Source: Apricaphanius iberus
Lineage: Eukaryota > Chordata > Actinopteri > Cyprinodontiformes > Aphaniidae
Length of the DNA stretch: 64,000 bases
Reading direction: 5' to 3'
Assembly: GCA_028564705.1 (NCBI GenBank)
Contig: JAPXFQ010000500.1
Span: forward strand, 124,001 to 188,000
Positions within the stretch are counted from its first letter, which is position 1; each line of letters starts with the position of its first letter. The notes under the pieces are model-generated. The model was not told the DNA's origin, did no database searches, and saw only the letters and a program-made list of their open reading frames with translations. Shown in pieces: positions 1 to 64,000 of this stretch. The position numbers were made by a program, and so were the translations under genes.

Positions 1-459
1 GGTTTTCCAAAATTTTAATGTTGCCCTGCTTTGTCTATTTCAAAACAAATTTTAATGTATGTTTTTTAGGGATATAGTATCTACTGTCAAGCATAATTTT
101 GGTAGCATCATGCTGTGGGACTGTTTTGCTGCTAGTGGTACTGGTGCATTGCACAATAAAGAAGCAGGTAGACTATATGTAAATTCCTCAACCTTCTCTC
201 AAATCAACAGCTAGGTGGGTTATTCTCAGACCTGGTTAGCATGGTTGACTTTACTGTTCTATCATTTCACCCTGATAAAGAACCATTTAAGTTTATCATT
301 AAAGACGAAAAGTAATGACATTCATGCCCCTAAGTTCATGTAACTGTCTGACCAGAACTTTAACGTCACATAAGTCATGGTTCCACCAAACTTTTGACAT
401 GTTTTTTAAGCTATATGTAAATATGGCCAATAATGGCAAAAAATACTCACTTTGCTCCA
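1..459. other. upstream intron of nalcn, nothing recognised
   Basis: AT-rich non-coding sequence before the hAT-type element. I see no exon, promoter signal or RNA gene. It should belong to the intron between an off-window 5' non-coding exon and the start-codon exon. Confidence 0.6.
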
Positions 460-467
460 CTATGTAT

Positions 468-824
468 TAGGGGTGCACAGATCTGACTTTTTCAGTCCCG
501 ATACCGATGCCTGGACTTTGTGTATCTGTCGATACCTGATACCGATCCAATACTATTGCTGAATGAATTAACTTTATAGCTTCCACCTTATACCTTTTGT
601 TAAGAGATAAAAATAAATACACAAATTAACAAATGTAACATATAAAATCACAATAAAAACAAAATTTTTAAGTGAAAAATTAACCAGTTTTTTTATCAAT
701 TGCAGATTTGCCACATTTTAAGTATAGGTTCATGGTATCGGTTAACTTTAACCGATACCGATACATGTCAATTAGACGTATCGGGGCTGATATCCGAAAC
801 TAGTACCGTATTGGTGCATCCCTA
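468..824. mobile_element. non-autonomous hAT-type element with 8-bp target duplication
   Basis: The ends are inverted repeats: TAGGGGTGCACAGAT on the left and, read on the other strand, TAGGGATGCACCAA on the right. The 8-bp direct repeat CTATGTAT lies immediately outside both ends (460-467 and 825-832). An 8-bp duplication and this type of terminus are typical of hAT transposons. The 357-bp interior is AT-rich with repeated ACCGATACCGATA-type motifs on both sides and has no reading frame, so it is a MITE. The intact duplication suggests a fairly young insertion. Confidence 0.85.
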
Positions 825-928
825 CTATGTATGTATAAATTCAAGATATAATCTAGGTTATTAGAGTTTTAAAGGTAGTTTTGCCCTGACTTGGATGCAG
901 CCAGAGTGCTCTCCACTTTCTCATTTAG

Positions 929-55904
<54,976 letters not shown>

Positions 55905-56838
55905 TAGCATAGATTTATAGTAGCAGTTTCATGAGAAATAATGAGTTTCTCTGTATTTTAGTGGGTTGTTAACAGGTTGTTAATGCAAAAAACACAATTT
56001 ATATCAATAATTTATTTAGCATTCCAATGCATTTTGTTGTGGGGTTTAGAAGATTTGTGAGCTTTTGTGTTCCATTTGATTTCAGGTGCGCTCTGTCAGA
56101 TACAAATCAACTGCTTTGAAAGTTTCAAAGACATTGCTTCAGAAATCCTGAGTCTTGAATGCGGTCCCAGTCTGGTTTCGATGTGAGATTAATGACTACA
56201 GCTGCAAAGCCTGACTCTAAGATGAGAAAGTAACACCACTTAACAGAAAGTTTCCCCAGATGTTTTTCCTTATACAAAATCAGAAAAAAAAATTGGTTCA
56301 GTAGACAGCATTTACTAAAAGTTGTTGTTGGGTGAATGATGAAGATTTAGGGTTTTTTCCATCATAGTTTGTATCTTGAGTCATTTTATCCACAGTTTTT
56401 GTGGTCATGAAATGCATATTAAGTGCTTAATTTCAGGAAAACTGCTGTAAGGGAAACTGTTGTAAGGGAAAAATGCTTAGAGTTGCTTCTTTTCTTGAGC
56501 TAGTTTATTCACTTGTTGTGCATTTAAAAAGGTCATGCTTTATCTTTGGCCGCTGTAACTTGCCAGTTGAACTGATATTAATCTGCCGTGCGGGTTTTAT
56601 TTTGCCCCTTAGATGTTTTTTCTTATGTTATTGCACAGAATACAGAGGATCAGCTTCTTTGTATCAATTGTCTTGCTATTCATTCAGAAAATTACTGCCA
56701 CGTTACCTCCAACCGATAATGCTACACTGGTGTTGTTTGGGTTTCCTTTTTGATCAGCAGATTAAATCTTGGATATTACTGCAGAGATTACTTTATCTAA
56801 AGTTGCTCAGAATAAAATTTGGTTTGCCTATTAAAGGC

Positions 56839-57049
56839 ACAACTGATGAATCAGCAGATGATAATGCAACATAAAAATGAGCTGAAGTCAGTGGAAAAAA
56901 GGTCAGAGGAAACCAGATTTTTCTTATGTTTCTTAGTTGATATTACAATATGTAACATCTGTACTATGGGCTTCTTGCAATTGCATTACAATAGGGGTGG
57001 GGGGTATACTGAATTTTTTTTGCTGTTACAGAAGTATTTTGCCTATGCT
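56839..57049 (+). repeat. direct repeat flanking exon 14, right copy
   Basis: Same orientation as the left copy, starting ACAACTGATGAATCAGCAG; shared blocks include GTACTATGGGCTTCTTGCAA and TTGCAATTGCATT. The start points are about 2.1 kb apart, with the 75-nt exon 14 between the two copies. Confidence 0.9.
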
Positions 57050-58756
57050 GGTAAATTTGGTAAAAAAAGAAAAAAGAAAAGATGTATTCTAGTTTAGAGG
57101 AACAATCACAAGTGTATGTAAACTTCTCACAGGTAATGTATTCTTTAGAAAATTTTCAGCCGTGGTTGAATGCTTTTTGGTCTGATTTTAGTAAAGAATT
57201 GGCTGTAGAGGGCTTATTGATGCAAAAAAAGCAAACCAAGAAAAATTTTTTTTTTTTTTTTTTTTGCTCCTTGTGGATCAAGTGCATGTGGACTATGGTT
57301 ATTTCACTGAAGCTTTAAGGAGGACACAATACTCATGAATGGATAAATAACTTATAGGTCTTTGTAGCATCTAATTTATTTAAAAACATTGTCTGTCAGA
57401 AGCACTGTAGCTTTAAGACGTTATGCTGTGTTTATGTACATGCCTTTCTATTGTGTCAAGCTCATTCATGAGTAGGTAAATATGAGTTGTATTCTGTCTC
57501 TTTACCTTTTCTCACATGACTCATTCGAACGTAAAAGAAAAAAAGGAGAGAAAAAAACCCACTGAGCTTACTCCAGACACACCAGTATATAATTTTAAAA
57601 GCTCATAAGACTGCAGGTCAGTTGTGTGGGCTGCAGTATAGACTCTCCATAAATTAAACACAAAAGAATAAGCCCTTAGAATTGAAGTGCTGCTAAATAC
57701 AGAGGGAAAGAGAAGCTGTTTTTTTCTTTACATTTCAGGGTTTTAGAAATAGAAAAGTGAAATTAAGAAAGTACATAAAGTAAAACATCCAAAAAAGCAA
57801 TTTCTGCCTCCCCCGTCACATAGTGTTTGCAGATTTCGCCCCTGTTTGACATTTTTGCTTGTGACAAATACATGTCAGTTAAAAGCTGAGCGCTTTGTGT
57901 TTATTCTTTGTGATGAGTGACAAGGTTGAACTTAACCTACATTATCAGCAAGATGGATCGTTTTTTCTCTGTCCCGTTTAAGGCTCAGCTCTAAAAGTTG
58001 CCAAATAACAAAAAAAAAGAGATGTTTAAACGAGAAAAAAGAAAACGAAAAAAAAAGCATGGACGAATCCAAGGTTCCTGATGCTGTGTCCTCCACTTTA
58101 AAAAGCAGTCTGTGTCATGAAATGCAGATTAAGTGCTGTGGCGGACCAATCTTCAAGGAGAGTTAGTGGTTTTAAATCATCGCACACAAAAAAATGTCGG
58201 CAGTTAAAGGGACTGGTCTTCTGTTTATGTCCATTTAGAATCCAGAAGTAGCTAATCAGCTTGAATATCGTCAGGGACACATGCTCAGATAATTATTGAG
58301 TACAGTCAGTGTGCCCTAATAGCTGGCTGACAGGCCTCAGTTTGCTTGGACAAGTTATTTCCCTCCCACAACTGACTGATTAGGTGCAGTGACTGTAAAA
58401 TTGCCTATTTTACAGGTGCTTGAATCAATGGTGAAGAGACTGACTATATATAAACCCTTGTCGGTAATCATCCACCCACAGGACAGTAATTTAGCAAAAA
58501 TTTAACGTGTAACAAATATAGCACATTTTCTAAGAAATACCTACATAAACCAATTACAGCGGCTGTAAGGCATTATTTCTACTGATTTAGCTAGTTTTCT
58601 TTTTATTTAGTGTCAAAATGAGCGGTCCAGGGCTAAAAATAAGTCAAACCCATTACTGTTTTCTTTTTAAAAAATATATTTGTTCAATAACCCAACATAG
58701 AGATTTACATCAGATGTTAGTGTCATCTTAAGTTATTTACACCTGCTTTACAAAGA
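57050..58756. other. intron 14 of nalcn, no element recognised
   Basis: A run of 20 T at 57246-57265 and A-rich stretches near 58010. No exon of nalcn was found. Confidence 0.45.
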
Positions 58757-58870
58757 GGAAGCCCCAGGAAGCACTGGAGGGACTATGTCTGTTGGCTGGC
58801 CTGGGAACACCTTGGGAATCCTCCCAAGGAGCTGGCTCAAGTAGCTGGAGAGATGGAAGTCTGTGTCATG
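58757..58870 (+). mobile_element. LINE ORF2 C-terminal fragment
   Basis: One open frame reads GSPRKHWRDYVCWLAWEHLG, then PPKELAQVAGEMEV. It matches the widespread fish LINE C-terminus pattern GRPRxRWRDYV..LAWERLGIPPEEL..VAGE that I know from memory. It ends before the usual 3' tail and has no target duplication. Confidence 0.65.
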
Positions 58871-61210
58871 CATGGCCAAGTCCCAAAAAATACACTGACG
58901 TTGATGGCTGTAATGTAAGAAAATGTGATAAAGTTCAAATGGTATGAATATTATTTGATGCACTATATCTTTTACAAATTGTTACTCCAGGTCTGTCCTT
59001 ACCACATGCATCCAGAAAAATTAAGGTGTCGATGAGTAAATAAGTAATGAATTATGTTCACATATAAATAAAAAAAATAAAAAAGCCCCAAAGACCAGCA
59101 AAAGGTTTTTTGTCTGGCAAGTATTAAATATTTATTCTAGTCGCAGATTGAAGGTCATCATCCAGAGGGTAAAAGATAGCTTAGTAAAAATGTATCTTGG
59201 CAACCTCTTCTGGTAATCTAAATAATTTATCATACATTGTTACACTTGCCTCATATCGGTTTTGAAAAAAAGCCTGTGTCTTTATTGCAACAGCTGCTGT
59301 CAAGTGAAAAACTTCAATCATTCTTCTCTTGTAAATGTAAAACTGAGTGCAATCGGGGTCAGTTGCAAGATGCTAAGCTCGGTAATTATGTATACATGAT
59401 CATTTTAATTTCATATCCTGAGTCTTTTGTTTGCTGAAAACAGAACCATTACAAATATTTCCAGTGAAATGAATACATCAGTTTTGTGTTACGTGTGATT
59501 CTGACATTAGCTTTCAAAAAAGGTTTTACAGTACATTGGAAGTTGTGAAGTGAAATAGGTAGTCTTTTTTCTACTAATTCTTCTGAACAGCATTACAGTC
59601 AATAGATTTACTTTCATGTCAACTGATCACGAACATTCAGTTTGAGACAGTCACTAGGTATTGAGTGTCAGAAAACAGAAGTATAGGAAAATTATGTACT
59701 CTTATAATTCTGGTAGAAATTACTATGTACGGTTTGATAAAAATCTGACACCTATGTAATTTGAAACACAACACTGTTTTCTTTAAATTTACTCATGCAA
59801 AGCCACCAGAGATTGGATGGTCCGATCATTTATTGGCTTAAAAAGAGAAATGTTACACTGGATTTAAAAATATGAAACATCTGCCATAGGCATTACTTCT
59901 GACAACTGCTAGAAGTGGCTCTAAAAAAAGTATCACCCTGTATTTTAAAAACCTAAGTCTTTGGTACTTATAACTAATTTAGTTCCAAAAATATATCCTT
60001 AGGCTTTCAAAGGCAAAATATTAAGTTGATGATACCTACAAGAAGTATTAAACAATCAACACCATGAGGCAGCATTTCACAAAGCCTTAGTTTACATAAA
60101 ACTATCATCAATATATCCTAAATGGACCATACGCTGTCCCTGTTAAAAATGAGTAATACTCTGAGCATATTGTCTTATTGTGGGATGTTAATATGGTAGG
60201 AAAAGCTTTCAATCAAAACTGCAGAACCAAATAAAAACCTTGTTTGGCTTTCAATATTTGAATCCCCTCACTGCTCAGAATTATTATCATTCTTAATTCT
60301 ATAAGGTTAAAAGAATGCACAATATGGTCAAAAGTGTGACCCAAAAGTGTATTTTGTTGTGTAAGATAGGGGTAACTCATCTGTGTGTGTTCTTTAGACG
60401 TTACAGTTATTTTTTGACCTCCTGGATGACTTGTCATTGTGCTCTTAGAGTAATTTTGGTATGCCAGCAGCTCATCGGAAAGTTTAGTTTTGTTTCATTT
60501 TATCACCATTAGAGGCTTATGGCTCTCACTACATGTTGCATTTTGAAATGTTTTAGCATTATATTGTCAGGGGAGGTTTTATTTAACTGATTCCATAATT
60601 CTGCAAGTCTAGGAATAATCACGCCTGGGTGTGGTTAGTGAAATCCAGCAAAAAAAAAAAACAAGACCAAAAAAAACGTGGTTTCTCAGTTTATTCATGT
60701 GTTAACAGGGGAGTGCTTACGTTTTCAACTCTCTCCAAGGCTGTTTTGGATAACTTTTTTTTGCTCAGTTGATTATTATTTGTATAATTAATAATTAAAA
60801 ATGTGTAAGGGTACAACACTATTTAACATAAACATTTAACATATGTAAAACAACCCTGAATGAAATTAATACATGTTTGTGTCTAGTTGAAAGGCCTGCA
60901 CTGAAAATTTTTGTTTAGAATAAATTTGCTACTACACACCTGTAATGTTATTGCTCAGGCTAAGTTGACCTAAACCTACTGCTTTTGTGTTTACTTTGAA
61001 CTTGATGAACTTAGCTCCTCCTTAACTCCCACCCAGTCACAAAGATTTACTTCAGGATGGTCTATGAGTGTGCTCAGTGGCACAGTAATGAGGGAAATCA
61101 GAGTAAATCAGTTGCCAGGCAACATGTTTTGTTCATGTCACCCTGTACACCATAAGCATACTGAGGGACATAAACCATCTGCAGTGCCTCTCTCACTATG
61201 GCCAGCAATG
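58871..61210. other. intron 14 of nalcn, no element recognised
   Basis: AT-rich sequence without identifiable elements or exons. Confidence 0.45.
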
Positions 61211-61260
61211 GTGTGTGTGTGTGTGTGTGTGTGTGTGCGCACGGCTGTGTGTGTGTGTGC
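61211..61260. repeat. (GT)n microsatellite, interrupted
   Basis: Thirteen GT units, the interruption GCGCACGGC, then about seven more TG units. Confidence 0.95.
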
Positions 61261-61493
61261 ATCATGCCGTAAGTTAACCATACCTAGTCGTTTTACAAAT
61301 TCTAAAATGACATCATAAATAAAGCATGCAGGTAAAAACATCTGTCATTGTTTGGATGTTGATTGCAGCCTGGGTTGCATCTGTCAACCCTGACAGACCA
61401 TTTGTCTTTATTTGTTGTAAACACTGCAAGCACTGAGGCTCTAGAAAAGTTATAGGTTTTTGCTTTCCCATGCTGTCATACCTAAAATGCTTT

Positions 61494-61545
<52 letters not shown>
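61494..61545. repeat. poly(A) followed by (AT)n
   Basis: A run of about 16 A followed by about 18 AT units. Confidence 0.95.
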
Positions 61546-61547
<2 letters not shown>

Positions 61548-62040
61548 CAACATTGTAGATTCTCGATCTGACAGAGGTTTGAGCTTTGGCTAGTTAAAGA
61601 CATTTAAAGGATCTCCTCTAAAAGTGCTCGTTACACATTTTATTTTGGGTCACTGTTATGGTGAAACTCCAAACTTTATTAAAAATCACACTAAAAACAT
61701 GTATTTAGCAGTTTGTGTTTAGATCTATGGTGCTTACACCATTCTGCTTATCTGTAGAGATGGTAGTTTTAATGTGATGAGAGGTGGCGGGGTTTTTCCC
61801 CGCGGTTTACACATACAGTTTGTCTCCTGGATGCCTTTTAGAAAGTTCAATTTCTCCCTCTTGTTTTTGTAGCCTATTTCCTTTAATCCCTTTTTTTCTC
61901 CCCAATCTTATATGACATCCCAGCATCTTAAAACATTTATTGCACTCACATCTAAACCTTTACCCTCAAAACAGATTTCTCAATAAAAAAGAAGTAGCTA
62001 GGCAGAAGATACGGCACTGTAGTGCAGGAAAAACTTTGCT

Positions 62041-62420
62041 TTAAAACTCTGTACAGAGGTAGCCTCTGATTTGTGGTAGCAATTGATTCCATAATTTCTG
62101 GAGCCAGCAAAGCAAACGCATGCTCCCCCGCTCTGGTTCAGCAACACACTGGTCTGTCGAACGAATGGATTTTAGGGGGACATATTTTGTATGTAAATTA
62201 GATAAATGAAATGATGCTGTACCTGCTAGATACTTAAAAACAAGAACAGATATTTTAATAACTATCAGGTATTGTACTGGCAACCAATTCGATGAAATGA
62301 GAATTAGGGTAACATGCTCAAAAAAATTTTTGCACTACAGATAAATGTGGGCGCTGCATTTTGGATCAGCTGCAGCCTTGCCAATGAAACCTTACATAGC
62401 CCAGCATATAAGGAGCTGCT
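62041..62420. repeat. teleost interspersed repeat, related fragment
   Basis: Contains TTTGGATCAGCTGCAGC after GCGCTGCATT and, earlier, CAATTGATTCCATAATTTCTGG, blocks related to those at 50100-50420. Diverged; boundaries approximate. Confidence 0.45.
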
Positions 62421-64000
62421 ATAATTTAACCTGGACAAAACAAAAGTATTTAACTGTAAATGTGTTCATGTCTATCTTTGCAATGTCTTTCATATCATGA
62501 AATAATTGTTTTTATCTATGCCATGTCTTGTCATGATCATTTCAAAATATATAGCCGTGCACAATCTAATATTTGAAAGGATATAACTCTGATTATGTTA
62601 TAGGTTACAGTGCTAAATTATTATTGTTATCATTTATAATTGTTGTCAATGTCACACTGTTTATAAGAGAGCAGTTCTGCAGTAAAACCAGATTTAAATC
62701 TAATTTTGAAATAAAGCAAAATCCTTAGTTTTTATGTCTTTAAACAGTATGTTGGCAATTATAACAATTAGTGTAATTAGCAAGTTTTTGTTGTATGCCT
62801 TTGTACTATTAGAATGAGCTAATGTGATTACATTCCTACTGTAAAATATTCCCCAAATAACACAATACATGTGTGCATGAGGTTTGATCATTACTAACTA
62901 GGAAATAAATAAAAAAATGGATGTAGCTACTAACCAGCTGTTTTATTTCTCCCTTCTTATGAGGTTAGAAGTAGCAAAAATTTCCTAATGGTTTTCACAC
63001 ATTCATGAGCACACAATCACTCATTTCTCTGTGCATTTTCCAATCATCTGCACTCATTTGTATAATGTATTTATAGTTTGAAATTGAGTTTGCTCAAAAT
63101 CCTTAATGAAATAAAGCCTTGGGCAGACAGTTGGAGAAAAAAGTAGTGAGGGAAGGAATTAGAAACGGGTACAAGGTCCACCTTTACCAGACAAACACAC
63201 ATCTGCCCTCTGTGTTTTTTCTCTGTTTATTCCACTTCATATATGAATTTAAAACATTTATTTTTTCACAGAAGAAATAAAGTTAAAAAGCAGACTTCTC
63301 TAAAAGATAAAAAAAAATGAAGAAAAAAACTTTCATAGTAACTCTTTTTTTAACACATTTATTTCTACGCTTAATCACTTACAGTCAAGCACGTGATACA
63401 TCTGGATGTCTTCATCAGCAGCACTTCAAGCTTTGTAGAATATTTCTTTGGAATGACAGTAAATCATGCATGGAGGGGAAACGACTTTATAGATACCATG
63501 AGTGTGATGTAATATTCATTCCTTTCCCTCTCTGGTTGGTGGACTTTGTAGTTTGAATGACTGATTGCCGTCTCCATCCAACAAATCACTCCTGCCTACA
63601 GCGCAGTTCAGGACCACAGGGTGGTGCGAGACTGGAAGAAATCTTTTAACCTGTGCCAGGAGATATCAACCAAATAGGAGAGGATGTTTACCCCTGAGGG
63701 CACTGATGATGATAATAATGTGTGTTTGTGGCTATGTGAAATGAATTGTCTGGAATGTGACAAATTTGTGTCTATAGTTTGCGCAAATACACACACTGCT
63801 CTCTGCATATTTCCGTGTGGTCGTCTGAGAGTAGAGGTGTTTGAGAGTCAAACCATATAAAGAAGTTTTCTTTGAGCCAGCCAGATAAGTCATGGAAAGC
63901 TCCTTTGTAGTTTTTCGGATTTAAATGCAGTTTTTCGGCCAGGTTTGTACACACACACAGACAAAAAAATTCATTTCATTTTTGCAGAGATATTAGCTTT
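62421..64000. other. intron 14 of nalcn, end of window
   Basis: No exon, element or RNA gene recognised. The expected next exon of nalcn is not here. Confidence 0.45.

Noticed and set aside
56473..56874. 133-codon open frame in intron 14
   Set aside because: It is the longest intronic frame without a match and is rich in Leu, Cys and Phe, but it has no domain, no splice logic and overlaps the start of the direct repeat at 56839. Chance is most likely.
63317..63556. Possible next nalcn exon near the end of the window
   Set aside because: The frame does not contain the expected II-III linker sequence and has no fitting splice sites; the next exon must be beyond 64000.

Overview
This window is one stretch of vertebrate nuclear DNA, almost certainly from a ray-finned fish. 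It is AT-rich, and its coding sequence comes in short exons with canonical GT/AG introns. The introns are full of repeat types typical of teleosts: a tRNA-derived SINE with an ATGG tail, Tc1-like elements, hAT-like elements, TTAA-flanked elements and PIF/Harbinger-like elements. The species cannot be named from this sequence.

The only protein-coding gene I can support is nalcn, the sodium leak channel (non-selective), on the + strand. Fourteen coding exons were placed by matching splice sites, phases and the known protein: 998-1105, 1217-1399, 5387-5470, 5607-5746, 5849-5977, 8145-8296, 10081-10223, 10494-10598, 20345-20431, 40890-41021, 46658-46825, 52151-52342, 53978-54115 and 55803-55877. 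They add up to 1836 nt, or 612 codons, without a frameshift. They cover the N-terminus, all of channel domain I, the I-II linker and all of domain II. The first-listed exon begins at a splice acceptor, so the promoter and 5' non-coding exon(s) lie upstream of the window. The last exon ends at a donor and no further exon was found to 64000. About 1,100 residues (domains III and IV and the C-terminus) must therefore lie downstream. Two of the four EEKE selectivity-filter residues fall in the window, E279 (domain I) and E553 (domain II).

Layout: 1-964 is upstream intron with a complete hAT-type element. 965-10598 is the compact domain I block, whose introns range from about 0.1 to 4 kb. 10599-40889 holds two giant introns (9.7 and 20.5 kb) around one 87-nt linker exon, and this is the main reservoir of transposons. 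40890-55877 is domain II with introns of 1.6-5.6 kb. 55878-64000 is the start of another large intron with few recognisable elements.

I found no new biochemical system, no nested gene, no CRISPR array, no virus and no RNA gene that looks functional. The observations most worth following are these: a 102-nt intron in the domain I S4-S5 linker that is stop-free, in frame and could be retained; three almost perfect short-loop hairpins (8803-8866, 19846-19882, 38563-38603); a related pair of TTAA-flanked elements in opposite orientation, the longer carrying a decayed THAP-like reading frame; two ~210-bp direct repeats that flank exon 14; and several nested insertions whose target-site duplications can be read directly.
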